Assembly: GCA_037954665.1 (NCBI GenBank)
Contig: JBBMOL010000196.1
Coordinates: 1 to 64,000 of the forward strand
DNA from: Laguncularia racemosa
Taxonomy: Eukaryota; Streptophyta; Magnoliopsida; Myrtales; Combretaceae
Reading direction: 5' to 3'
DNA length: 64,000 nt
How positions within the stretch are numbered: position 1 is the first letter of the stretch; each line of letters begins with the position of its first letter. Positions 1 through 10,124 of the stretch are shown in pieces. The position numbers and the translations under genes were made by a program. The notes under the pieces were generated by a model. That model ran no database searches. It had not been told where the DNA came from and saw only the letters and a program-made list of their open reading frames with translations.

Positions 1-1015
1 TTGTTCAAAGAATATTTTAATATCAAGATTGTTATAATGATATAAATCAATAGGATGGATTAAATCCTTCTTCCATCAAAAGTTGAAATATTGAGGTGGG
101 AAATTAAAAAAAAATAATAATTAAAGCAATTTGACCTTTACTATAATTTATGTATTATAATGGAATGTTTTAGACTTCCTATTTTTCAGATTCTATTTAC
201 TAGATTATGTAGTACTAATTTAATGATGAAAAAGGTGATGCAACTAATTTAATCACTCTACCCGCAAATTAAATTTCTTTGGTGAATGCTTTTCCTTGGC
301 CTAGCTATCTTCCATTAATGATTCAATACAACTTGGTGTTATGCCATACTTGAATGCAAATTGCAGCGCGAGCAGTGATAAGTATACACATGTTCACCTC
401 ACCCCACCCACCCCCCACCATTTTCCATCCTATTGAAATTCGGAACTAAGATATAAATACTGTAGATTTTTTTTTTTTTTCCTTTAGAGCAAACAATATA
501 CACGTAGAAGAATTTTACATAGTAATAAAGTTTGAAGATGATGTTTTGATTTAATATTTCGCCTATATTGAGCCAGAAAATTTGGAAGTACTAAATTGTT
601 TTGCTCAAGATATGCTTTCTCTCTCTCCTCATGTTTTCGTCCTCTGTCTGTGTAACAAACAGCCACCGACGATGGCCACCCCACCCCCAACCTTCCACTA
701 GATCTCTTAGTCTCCGTCCTCCGTCGCTCCTCGATATCTGCATCTGCTCTTTTTTCTCTTTGACATCATTTCTTTCATCTGCTTATCCAATCTTCTTTTT
801 TGCATAATCTCTGGTTACTGCTACTTTCCAGTGGATCACATCTGTCATGCCTCCTTCAACCGTCAATCTAGCTGCTCTCCGGCACCACCAATGCTATGCT
901 ACTTCACCGCTTGTTTTCCCAAACGACCAACTGCTATTTTTCTAGTGCCTTATTATTATTATTATTATTATTTTTCTTCCACTTTGTGTGTGTTTTGTTG
1001 TGTTTGTGTCATTAT
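1..1015. other. Flanking DNA with no recognisable gene
   Basis: AT-rich to pyrimidine-rich sequence upstream of the Harbinger element. It has poly-T, a CT-rich stretch around 601-830 and an (ATT)n microsatellite at about 947-970. Short open frames exist but show no domain, no splice logic and low complexity, so I do not call a gene. Confidence 0.6.
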
Positions 1016-1018
1016 TAT

Positions 1019-1100
1019 GGTAGCGTTTGGTTGGCATTGGAATTCGGCACTGGACTGGACAAAATGTTTTGTCCTCCGTTTGGTTGCCATCCTTGTAGCA
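1019..1100 (+). repeat. Left terminal inverted repeat of Harbinger copy A, with TSD
   Basis: The element starts GGTAGCGTTTGGTTGG directly after TAT (1016-1018). The motif 'cactggact(gga)' recurs inside the end at about 1045 and 1180, and mirrors the many 'ccagtccagt' motifs near the right end. The inverted repeat is imperfect after the first 16-18 bases. Confidence 0.8.
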
Positions 1101-1560
1101 AGTACTGCACTAAATATAAATATGGTACCGGACTAAATCAGATATTTTAGTACCGTGTATAATTCGGTACAAAAATTTCGGCACTGGACTAAAACCCAAT
1201 TTTTGCGAAATTCCCAATTTACCCCTCAATGATCGCGTGTTACTTTCCTTCCCTCTTTGTTCTGCATCAGTGTTCTGCCGTAACTTTCCCTTCATTCTTT
1301 CTTCTCCAATTTTTTCTCTTCATCGCGCAACTGCTTCGGACGACGAACAACGACAGCTCATCGGTGCCGGTCCTTCCACCATCAGGTTTGTATGCTTCCA
1401 TCTCTTCTGAAATCGTTGATTCGTTAACAATGTTCGTCGCATGGTTGTTCGATTTTTCCGTGTCGTTGACGCTGGTCCTTCTCTGTCGCTTGTTGTATGT
1501 TCCTCACATGCTTCTTGCTTAGATGGCGTTTAGCCGGTTAATTAGGTTGCTTAAGGGATA

Positions 1561-1632
1561 GGGTTTAGGTTAATGGATTTTGATTTTAGGGTTTAGGTTA
1601 ATGGATTTTGATTTTAGGGTTTAGGTTAATGT
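1561..1632. repeat. 28-bp tandem repeat with telobox motif
   Basis: About 2.5 copies of a 28-bp unit starting GGGTTTAGGTTAATGG, at 1561, 1589 and 1617. The unit junctions create TTAGGGTTTAGG, which resembles the plant telomere unit and the telo-box of plant promoters. It is too short and too interspersed to be a telomeric insertion. It sits in the non-coding 5' part of Harbinger copy A. Confidence 0.8.
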
Positions 1633-2420
1633 TCCTCGCAATTGTTATAAATCTATAATGAGCAACGATATCCACTTCGGAAGTAATGGGTATGGACTTC
1701 TTCTTTACGATGGATTTAATGTGAAAGCTCTATTGACTAGAACAGTAAAAATGATAGGATCTTGAAATTTTGGCGTTCATGGAAAACTCTATATGCATTC
1801 AAGTTTAAGAGGAAATCAAGAACAAACCAGTTGTTAATTCTCCATCTATGAAATTAGGTTGTTCTCAAAATTAAAACTTAATCTATGTTTTATATATTTT
1901 GTTCTTTATCCGTGTTGCTGTTTGATTTTGTTCTCTGAGCTGAGGATAGAATTAGGGTCACTTGGAATGATTCTAGGTGCCACGTCTTAAACAAAGAGGA
2001 AGAGGAAGCTCTGCATCTATCTAGAGTTTGGGGATATTTAGTCAAATGAATTTTCACAAGTCATTGGCAATGATGAGGTGGAGAGATTTCAAAGAGGAAG
2101 TGAGAGACTAGAAAGTAGATAGTAGGAGATCCATGGGCAAGTTGTATGAGACATTGAGTGATGTCGGATCCATTGATTACAGCTACATGGCTAGACGGCA
2201 CTCCCTTTATCAACCCCGCACTAGTGCACCATTGCCAAGGCTCTACACGCAGCTTTAGAAGGAAGCTACTTTAAGATCATATTCATTACCTTCTCATGTC
2301 TAGTGGAGTGGGCTTCAAGCCCTCAATCCTCTTGCGATTTATGTAGGTAAATTGTCTATCTACATCTTTCAAGGATTTGTTTCATGAGTCTACCAATCCA
2401 GATGATCCTAATAGAGCTTC

Positions 2421-2767
2421 CACATTATCAATAACCATGTTGGTTTGGGTTTGCTGGGCTAAGAGGATTATAAATGAGTCTAAGACCTATTGAAGGGTAA
2501 AGAATCCACTCGTGTTGTACTGCATAATTGGAACTGGATTAACACCTAATTCCAAGTCATCAAGAAAAGGACCATTTGTGTCCATGCTGGTCTCAACATC
2601 AGGAAGTCCAGAAAAAGCCCACGTATGATTGAGACGGATGCTATAATCATGTATTTGAGGACCTTGATCATGAAACACAACTGCTCCTTTAATTTTAGGA
2701 TTTTGGCATCCTGCAAAGCATAAGCAATAAACCAAGACAAATGAAATATCCCGTCTTTCAATCCCAT
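2421..2767 (-). pseudogene. Captured ABCA1-type ABC transporter exon fragments inside Harbinger copy A
   Basis: Read on the minus strand, two fragments match the N-terminal half of plant full-size ABCA transporters (ABCA1/AOH1). Fragment 1 (2767-2711) reads MGLKDGIFHLSWFIAYALQ, the start of a membrane segment. Fragment 2 (2702-2421), in another frame, contains NPKIKGAVVFHDQGPQ, RLNHTWAFSGLPDVE, MDTNGPFLDDLELGVN and, after a TAG at 2487-2489, VLDSFII and AQQTQTN, all typical of the ectodomain. In the intact family protein the NPKIKG block precedes the MGLKDE block, so here the exons are joined in reversed order and out of frame. The fragment is antisense to the transposase. Transposon capture of host exons is known for plant Mutator and Helitron elements and is less often described for PIF/Harbinger. 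The family match is from memory. It is a decayed copy with no function inferred. Confidence 0.75.
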
Positions 2768-3972
2768 ATAAGCGTATAAGCATCTGAGGGCAATTATAAG
2801 GGTTGTTAGGCATTATACGGATCCAAGGGAGTTGGCCGAGTGTAGTTCTGGGTTGGAGGATTCCAAGGCTGTTAGGCATCTGTTGAAATGCTAAGCAAAC
2901 AGCTTCGTAAAGTAAAGGAGGAAAGTAGAATAGTGCGACAGAGAACCAAAGTTCATCATGAGCAAAACAGAGAAGAGGTGAGATTTGCAGAAACACTTTC
3001 ATTAGTGGTTGACAGCAAATGGGCATTGTCTTGTTGATGGCTTGGTTATTGCTTTGATGCCTACTAGGTTTTTTTATGCTGTTAAGGGATTTTTAAGTCA
3101 ATACCATTGACAGATTTTTGGTGTGAGTTGTCTTAACTCATGCAATGCTACCAGCTTACCATAGAAAAGACCGGTACTGGACTTGCTCCAGCAGTGATGA
3201 TGAGATCGATTTTTCGGCCATGTGATGCGACTCCAAATGCTATTATTTCATGTGTTGCTGGAGCTATCAATTATTCAGTCAGCATATATAACCTTTGCTG
3301 CTTTTGCTGATGTATAAGGGGTCTTTTAAATTAATCTTGACATGGGGATGAACATATTTTTGTGCAACCTGTTTCTGGCTTTTCTCCTTAATGACTTTGT
3401 TTTTATACCAGTTAAGCTGTAATTCATGAGTTGTAATATCTTTTCTCCGAGTTTTCTCATGACGCATTGTTATAAGTTTTACTTGAAGGAATGTAGTGTG
3501 TGGCTATCTTACAAATTTACTCAAGTGCAATTTAACTATAGGTGAGTTGAACTTGAATTTTAAGTCATTTGAGTATTTTAATTAAGCTGGAGTTTTATGA
3601 TATTTGAGCTCAAAATTTTAAATTTGATTAAGTCTGAGCTTGGATTCTTTTGCTTCAATTCAAACTTGAATTCCATGCTACATGCTCCTTAGGATCTTCC
3701 TGGAACTGAAACTTCCAACCTCGTCTTTCTTACCCTTCTCCACGACATTTGGGTAGACCTGAGAAGATGCGCTTAGAAGATACAATGCCTACTTTAAGAG
3801 CATTAGCTCATCCCAATTAACATATATACACTCAATGGACCACTCGGCCATCCTGACTTTATTGATATTATGTAGCATATGATGTTGTCCATTATGTTTT
3901 GTATTATGAAAATGATCTTTCCATCCCCAACGTTACACTTATGGGTCTTTCCTTTGATATTTCCTATAGATC

Positions 3973-5360
3973 ATGGATCAACATGGATTTCTGATTTGTC
4001 TTCTTGGATGGAGAGTCTATATCAATATGCTTACAATGGCGGCAGATGGTTTTTATTATATAAACTTTGTTTTGAATAGGAGAGTAGAGAGGGGTGTATT
4101 GAATGAGCGAGCAATAGCTAGATATGAAACACGTCGAGAGGTGATTGATTCACTCATTAGTGGGAGTGATACAAATTGTTTATGGGAGTTAAGGATGTGT
4201 AGGAATAGTTTTGCACATCTTTATGAACTCATTAGGGTACGAGGGGGAATGCATTGTAATGGACGAGCAACAGTTGAAGAACAAGTTGCGATTTTTGTAA
4301 ACATCCTTGCACATCATACAAAAAATAGGAGTATTCAAGTCAGATTTCGTAAATTATGTGAGACTGTTAGTAGAAATTGCCATAAAGTGTTAGCTGCTAT
4401 GTTAAGGTTACAAGATATCCTACTTGCAAAACCCAACCCAGTACCAGAAGATTGCATTGACGAACGGTGGAAATGGTTTAAGGTAATACAATTAATCTTT
4501 TCGGTACCTTCAGTTAATCAACGATGGTCATGATTACTTATATTACAATACAAATTTATTTCTGTTTCTTTGGGAACATATTAGGGTTGCCTTGGAGCAT
4601 TAGATGGTACATATATTGCAGTTACGACACCAGTTGCAGATAGACCTAGGTATCGAACAAGGAAAGGGCATCTTGCAACGAATGTCATGAGTGTATGTGA
4701 TTGTGACATGAAATTTATCTACATATTAGCTGGCTGGGAAGGGTCTGCATCAGATTCTAGAGTATTACGTGATGCAGTCATTCGATCTAATGGATTGAGA
4801 GTTGCACTTGGTAAGCATTTTAAAAAAGAAAAATGTTTTCATTTTATTTATCCAGTTGAAATTTTTCATGTAAATTTATGCGGTTACATTTCGTTATAGG
4901 TTCATATTATTTAGTCGATGGTGGATATTCCAATGCACCAGGATTCCTTTCCCCTTTTAGAGTGAGGCGTTATCACATTCAAGAGTGGGCTACAAGTCAA
5001 CGTAGACCTCAAAATTGTGAGGAATTATTTAACTATAGACATGCAAGGGCAAGAAATGTTGTTGAGAGATGTTTTGGAATTTTGAAGAAACGATGGGGTA
5101 TTCTAAGGAGTCCATCATTTTATCCCATCAAAATATAATGTCGAATGATTTTAGCTTGTTGTCTATTACACAACTTCATTCGAATGTACATGCCACTGGA
5201 CCCATTCGAGCACGCAGTAATTGAAGGAGATGAAGTTCCAATTGGAGAAAATGGAATTGATGCAATTGAAACAATAGACCCTACTGAGGCATGGACTGAG
5301 ATGAGGAATACCTTAGCACAAGAGATGTACGATGAATGGAGAGCCCGCCATAGGAACTAG
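3973..5360 (+). pseudogene. HARBI1-type DDE transposase of Harbinger copy A (nonsense-interrupted)
   Basis: Three exons fit consensus splice sites: 3973-4482, 4585-4810 and 4900-5360, together 399 codons including the stop, the usual size for this family. Exon 1 encodes the helix-rich N-terminal region ending DERWKWFK. Exon 2 opens with GCLGALDGTY (first catalytic Asp) and holds GWEGSASDSRVL (second Asp). Exon 3 carries NVVERCFGILKKRWGIL (catalytic Glu) and ends ACCLLHNF and WRARHRN. The DDE triad is therefore intact. A TAA at 5136-5138 interrupts exon 3 after the catalytic Glu, where copy B has CAA (Gln), so this is a C-to-T nonsense change. Exon 1 also reads RFRKLCETVS where copy B keeps the family-typical RFRRSGETVS. 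The protein would cut and join transposon DNA in the nucleus together with the Myb-like partner. The start ATG at 3973 gives a family-like N-terminus but is not proven. Confidence 0.85.
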
Positions 5361-5574
5361 AATGTCACTGATTGTTGTACTTTCTTTGATTATGTATCTT
5401 GGATCAATGTCAATATTGATTTTTCGTTATTTTTATATTATTGAAATCATTTGATTGTCCAATTTTCAATTTTATGTTGTAATGTAACTTGAAATATTCT
5501 ATCCACTATTTCTATGCATGAATTACATTCTATTTGTTTGGTTTTTACCTTACACTATGCATTCGTTTACAGTC

Positions 5575-6505
5575 ATGGATTGTAGAGATAAAAAAACTAG
5601 ACGTTGTTGGAGCCAAGTTGAGGAAGATACGTTATTGATAGTGCTGGAGGAGTTAGTCGTTGAAGGATACAAAGGAGAAAATGGCAGCTTTAAGAATGGG
5701 GCGCATGAAGAAGCTTTAAAAAGAATGAAAAGCCACATTCCAGAAATCAATCTCAATGTCAGGCAAATTGTTAACAAAATGAAGAGGTGGTCAATGAAAC
5801 TGGCAGAGGTTGTTGACATGATAAATACTAGTGGATTTGGGTGGGATGATGCCAAAAAATGTGTTATTGTTGATAATGATGCAGTTCTTGCTGAATACAT
5901 AGAGGTAAAATCAACATAATGTTTATTTTGAAATAAGCTCATTTTTTATACGTTAATTCTTTGTTGTTATAATAACTATTTCTATTGTTTTGTAGAAACA
6001 TCCGAAGGTTGCTAATCATGCCAACAAGGAATTTAAAGAGTTTGAAAAACTTCAAGGAATTTTTGGAAAGGATAGAGCAACTGGCAAATGAGCTGAAACA
6101 CTAGCAGATGTGATACAGGACATGCAAACTGAGGGTGAGGATACTTTTGATGAAGAAATGGAGTCAGAACAAGTGCCACAGTCTACTGAAGCCTCCAGCT
6201 ATGCCTCACGTGATCCATCTGTGCGACCGACTCGCAAGCGTCCGATAGCAGAATATGCTGCAGAATTTATATCTACGTTTCAACAGAGCATTAGAGATGT
6301 TAGGAGTGATTTTTCTTTACTTGCAGGAAAAATTGCTAATCCTCCTAGGGACGATATTGTTGCAGAGTTGAAAACGTTAGGATTGTCGGAAAATGAAGAG
6401 TTGGATGTGCTTATGCAAATGGCGACAAATCCACAGTATGAGAAGTTTTTTTGGAGGCTCGAAGGAGAACAACGCCTAGCATTTGTTAGGCGAATTATTG
6501 GTTGA
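5575..6505 (+). pseudogene. Myb/SANT-like DNA-binding partner protein of Harbinger copy A (nonsense-interrupted)
   Basis: Two exons, 5575-5904 and 5996-6505, give 280 codons including the stop. Residues about 8-110 form a Myb/SANT-like domain: RRCWSQVEEDTLLIVLEEL, then NGSFKNG, NKMKRWSMK and SGFGWDDAKK, all hallmarks of the plant Myb_DNA-bind_3 family. Exon 2 continues HPKVANHANKEF and IFGKDRATGK, followed by an acidic linker, a KRP-type basic stretch and a C-terminal helical block ending FVRRIIG. In plant PIF/Harbinger elements this protein binds subterminal repeats and helps the transposase reach the nucleus. A TGA at 6089-6091 truncates it right after RATGK; copy B has CGA (Arg) there, so this is a CpG-to-TpG change. 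The ATG at 5575 gives the family-like start; an ATG at 5518 is in frame but adds a hydrophobic leader unlike the family. Confidence 0.85.
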
Positions 6506-7077
6506 TATAAAACATTTTTGTAGTATTTATATAATTGAGACTTTTTTCATTGGCTTTGTATTATCAAACCTCTCTATCTTGGTTTAGTACCTTCTATGGT
6601 TAAATCAGTTTTTGGATTTTGTAGAAGTTGTAACCTCATGTATCTCCTGCAACAGAGTTAGCAGGTTTTCTATCAGATGTAATTGGAAGGTCATAATCAT
6701 ATAAACTACTTTGACTATTGAAACATATGATTATTATCTTATCTATGTCATTTATGCCTTGTGCTTATGAAATATAAAAGTGATTGATGTTCTAATCTAA
6801 TCGATCTAATTTGTGGATAGATTTTCTAATTTTCAGGTCTTTCAATGACTTGTTTAAAGTGGTTGATGGATATGCGGATGGTTCAGTGTAAAAGTGTTTC
6901 ATGTTTTCAGTGACATTCAAAATCATAAATAATGTATTATTTCATTAAATATAACATATTTCCTATAATATTTAATATTATATATTAAACCTTCAAATTA
7001 TTTTTTTTATAATAATATGAAATATATAAAAATAATCATGATATAAGCAAAATTGGCAAAATTATCAATTTTACTCT

Positions 7078-7200
7078 GTCCAGTCCAGTACTTTGCAATT
7101 TCAAACACTGGACAGCACAAAAGCTTTCTCCAAGGCAAAACATTCAAATTATCTATGTTCAGTCCAGTACTTTGCAATCCAAACACTGGACAGCACAAAA
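7078..7200. repeat. Subterminal direct repeats of Harbinger copy A
   Basis: Two copies of a roughly 42-bp unit beginning 'cagtccagtactttgcaat' and ending 'actggacagcacaaaa' lie at about 7079-7122 and 7159-7200, and further half-copies run toward the end (7203-7300). The same arrangement occurs in copy B at about 61075-61205. Such repeats are the known binding places of the Myb-like partner protein in this superfamily; binding here is inferred. Confidence 0.7.
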
Positions 7201-7239
7201 ATCCTTGTCCAGTACTGAACAAACCAAACGTGGTACAAA

Positions 7240-7319
7240 AACTTTTTTTGTCCAGTCCTTCATTTTTAGTCCAGTCCAGTACTCCTTGTTTTGTCCAGTA
7301 CCAGCAACCAAACGATACC
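7240..7319 (-). repeat. Right terminal inverted repeat of Harbinger copy A, with TSD
   Basis: The element ends CAACCAAACGATACC, the reverse complement of the left start with small differences, followed by TAT at 7320-7322. The same end occurs at the outer edge of copy B (60954), where it is next to TAA. Confidence 0.85.
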
Positions 7320-7432
7320 TATGTTTCTTTAATGTTCTACCTAGCACACCTTTCAACTGTCGGTCTTTTTTTCTTTTTCTTTTTTAATTCCTTATCTCAA
7401 CGTATTTGGATTCTTTTCATCCTTATATATTC

Positions 7433-7595
7433 CATCAATTTTCATCGATTTATCTCATGATGATTGAAAACATAAAAAAGAATATAATATTTAAATAATA
7501 TCATAAAATAGATACATCAATTTTTATCAATTAATCTGATAATAATTGAAAATATAAAAAAGAATACAATATCTAAATAATATCATAAGATAGAT
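7433..7595. repeat. Tandem duplication of about 82 bp in AT-rich spacer
   Basis: Two adjacent, diverged copies start 'catcaatttt' (7433 and 7515). Both contain 'ataaaaaagaata' and 'aaataatatcataa'. No gene is seen in 7323-8116. The rest of this stretch is AT-rich, with a short GT-rich microsatellite near 7900-7970. Confidence 0.6.
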
Positions 7596-8398
7596 AAACA
7601 ATTTAAATATAAATTTTAACAATTAATTTATAAATTGATGTATACTGAAAAAATACTAGAATCCATGTTCTTCAATCTTCATCTCTATAGCTGTTTGTTA
7701 AGCTCTTAATATAATAACTTGAGGAAGTCATATGATCATTATAGTGTAAAAATAGTTTAAATATTTTATTAGAATTTTTCAAATAAGAGGAATTATAGTT
7801 TCTAAGTGAAATTAGCTTAATGGATTTAACCAATCTTGCTATTTCAATTATATTTAATTTACTAAAAGTTATGTATACTATAATATAGATTTATATATGC
7901 AATGCCTGTGTATCTATGCATGTGTGCATACTTGTGTGTGTACTTATGTGTGTGCCTATTGGTGCATATATGCAACATTAAATTCAAGCAATATGGGGAG
8001 TTAATTGACACTTGGAGACATAATATAAAAGATCAAGAATATGCCACAAAATAAATCAATTAAAAACTTTAACAAATATATTGATTAAATAATATGAAAC
8101 ATAATATAAGTACCGTTGTAAACACCCCATTTTTGCCTTAAGGATCAATAATAATCAATAATAATTCATTTCCAATTTTTTTCCAATTTTTCCTAATTTG
8201 GTAAAAATAATAAAAATATTCAAAAAATAAAAATAAATAGGAAAACACATCAATTTTGAAAAACTAATTTCAGAAATGGCAATAATAAGGAATGAATAAT
8301 TTTTACAAATTTTTGAAATCCCAAAAAATACAAAAAAAATGGAAAAATTGCATCGCATATATACAATTTGCGAAATAAATAAAATCGGGAAATTGGGC

Positions 8399-8464
8399 CA
8401 GCTCAGTTGGCTCGTGTGTGCACTTGGAACGTGTGAAAACGCCTGAGGTCCCGAGTTCGAATCC
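8399..8464 (+). promoter_or_regulatory. tRNA-like A-box/B-box segment (Pol III type) inside the LTR
   Basis: CAGCTCAGTTGG (8399-8410) matches the Pol III A box and AGTTCGAATCC (8454-8464) matches the B box (one base off GGTTCGAATCC). They are spaced as in a tRNA-derived SINE head. The surrounding bases do not fold into an obvious complete tRNA with acceptor stem. It may be a SINE head absorbed by the LTR or a tRNA-like LTR module. Confidence 0.6.
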
Positions 8465-8506
8465 CCCCACGTGCGCTCGGAAATTGTTTCTTTATTTTCC
8501 CCTGGA

Positions 8507-8567
8507 GCTGCCACGTGGCAGCATGCGATTAGCCGAGAGGAAACACGTGCCTCGCACGTGGTCATCT
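8507..8567. promoter_or_regulatory. G-box cluster including a 16-bp perfect palindrome
   Basis: GCTGCCACGTGGCAGC (8507-8522) is a perfect palindrome centred on CACGTG. Further CACGTG cores occur near 8469, 8547 and 8560. CACGTG is the binding core of plant bZIP/bHLH factors, including abscisic-acid-responsive ones. The position 240-340 bp upstream of the TATA box suits an LTR enhancer; stress induction is inference. Confidence 0.65.
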
Positions 8568-8804
8568 TCTTCCTCGAGCCTAGCCAGAGAGAAATCCGGC
8601 AGAAGTCCGACGAAGCCAAAATTGCTGGATTTCTTCAATTTTTTTTGGATTTTAATCAATCTAAAACCGAATTATCTAGTTAAATCACAAGATCATAATG
8701 AATCGGCATCAAATATGTTGGATGAACTCGAATCTAAAAAACGGAAAAATTTGGATTTATCCAAATCGAGGATTTGAGCTTATCCGGAGGAGTTTGTGAG
8801 CGGC

Positions 8805-8812
8805 TATAAATA
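8805..8812 (+). promoter_or_regulatory. TATA box of the Gypsy LTR
   Basis: TATAAATA in the context 'cggctataaatagagg'. Transcription would begin about 30 bp downstream (near 8840). The purine-rich leader and GC-richer 8880-9120 segment that follow would be R/U5 or leader sequence. Confidence 0.75.
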
Positions 8813-10124
8813 GAGGAGGAAGGGAGGAAGCTAAAGCACAGATAAAAAGCGAGAGAAAGTGAGAGAAAAGAGAGAAGCAAAGTTCGCCGGAGTTGTCTCG
8901 AAACCGCGACCGCCGAGCAAGATTTGAGTAACCACCAGGATGCGTTTCTGAAGCAAACCACCACCACCATTGGATTCCTCACCCTCGATAACCTAGGATT
9001 CGACACCTTATCCACTGAAGGAGGCCGCCGGAACGCCGTCAACAAGCACTCCCCGCCGCCGCATCCGATCGACCTGACCCGATCCGCTTCGACTCGACCG
9101 ACTCGACTCGCGCACTGACTGGGATCCAAGTAAGTTGCATTTTTCGATTTTTTTAATATTTTTGTTTATTTATTTGGGTTATTTTATTCCGAATTAATTT
9201 ACTAATTTGTTATTTATTTATTTACTTATATGTTATTTATATTTCAATAAATAGAAAAATGTTAGAAATTAGATTTTTTTAGGATTTAATAATATAAAAA
9301 AAATATAATCAAAATAATAAATAATAAAAATTTAGAAAATAGTAAAAATATTAGAAAAATGATAATAAAAGTTTAGATGTTAAAATATGATAGATAAGAA
9401 TCTAGGAGGAAAATTAATAATAAAACAAAAATTCATAAAAATTATGAAAAATTAATAAAAAAATAAAAAATTATAAAAATTATAAAAAATATATAAAAAT
9501 AATAAAAAATTATAAAAATTATAAATAATAAATAAAAAATTTATAATAGTAGAAATATGTTGAAAAATAGAAAAAATGAATTTTATCACTTAGAAAAATC
9601 ATTTTCTTAAATAAATTCAAAAATTGATGTTTTTCCTTAAACTTATTACTTTCAAAAAAAAAAAAAAAATCAAATTAAAGCTTAAGCTTAGATTTTTTAG
9701 AAAAAATCCTAAAATGGTAAAAACATAAATCAAAAGAAATTTCACAATTCAAATTCACAGACATACTAAAATTTTTCAGGAAAAGCGAACTACGGCTTGT
9801 TTGATCCTGAATAGTAGGTACGTAGGCACCTATTTGGGGCAACCCTTAAAAAGAATAAAAAAATCATTTCTTAAAATAATTCACTCAAAAACACAATAAA
9901 AGCAGTAGAAACAAAATAAAAGACATTTCTAGATGGAGTAAATTTTAGGAGATTAGGTGGTAACCTTAGGGTTTTAATAAGTTAGCCTCCGAACTTAGAA
10001 ACTCTGGTTTTCCCTTTTCCTCTTTTCACAAAAACGAGAAGAGGAAATCACGATGACTAGTAGTCTAAATTAAGACTAATCTACTCCATTAGTCTTAATC
10101 CAATTCTTCCTAACAACAGTTGGG

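Larger units (their letters stand above)
1019..7319 (+). mobile_element. PIF/Harbinger DNA transposon, copy A (complete, 6.3 kb)
   Basis: A full-length PIF/Harbinger (class II) element. Its ends are inverted repeats that begin GGTA(G/T)CGTTTGGTTG. The 3-bp direct repeat TAT lies immediately outside both ends (1016-1018 and 7320-7322), as expected of the 3-bp duplications made by this superfamily, although TTA/TAA is the usual target. Inside are the two genes that define autonomous plant members: a HARBI1-type DDE transposase (3973-5360) and a Myb/SANT-like protein (5575-6505), both on the plus strand. The 3 kb before the transposase is unusual: it holds antisense fragments of a host ABCA transporter gene and a telobox repeat. 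A second, inverted copy lies at 60954-64000 and matches from about 4275 to the right end. Both genes carry nonsense codons, so copy A is probably not autonomous. Confidence 0.93.
8117..10118 (+). mobile_element. Ty3/Gypsy (Tat/Ogre-like) long terminal repeat, about 2 kb
   Basis: The block starts TGTAAACACCCCATTTTTG and ends near CTAACAACA, followed within a few bases by a tRNA primer site. Around 9785-9840 it contains 'gaactacggcttg' and 'ggtacgtaggcacc', wording typical of the 3' part of Tat/Ogre-lineage LTRs. A TATA box (8805-8812), G-boxes and a tRNA-like segment lie in the upstream half, which would be the U3 promoter. 9130-9720 is extremely AT-rich. No matching 3' LTR or gag-pol follows, so this is a truncated element: one LTR plus primer site and leader. 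Lineage assignment rests on remembered motifs, so it is moderate. Confidence 0.7.

Noticed and set aside
831..1136. Open frame across the left edge of Harbinger copy A
   Set aside because: It runs through an (ATT)n microsatellite and the transposon end, with no domain.
1561..1632. Interstitial telomere
   Set aside because: The 28-bp unit only contains telobox text; there is no run of 7-bp telomere units.
5550..5942. Minus-strand open frame opposite the Myb-like gene (and its counterpart 62333-62725)
   Set aside because: A shadow of the real plus-strand gene, conserved only because the gene itself is conserved between the two copies.
8399..8470. A genuine tRNA gene
   Set aside because: A and B boxes are present, but acceptor and anticodon stems do not pair convincingly; reported only as a tRNA-like promoter segment.
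8155..9129. Several open frames on both strands within the Gypsy LTR
   Set aside because: GC-rich leader and promoter sequence; no family match and overlapping frames on both strands.
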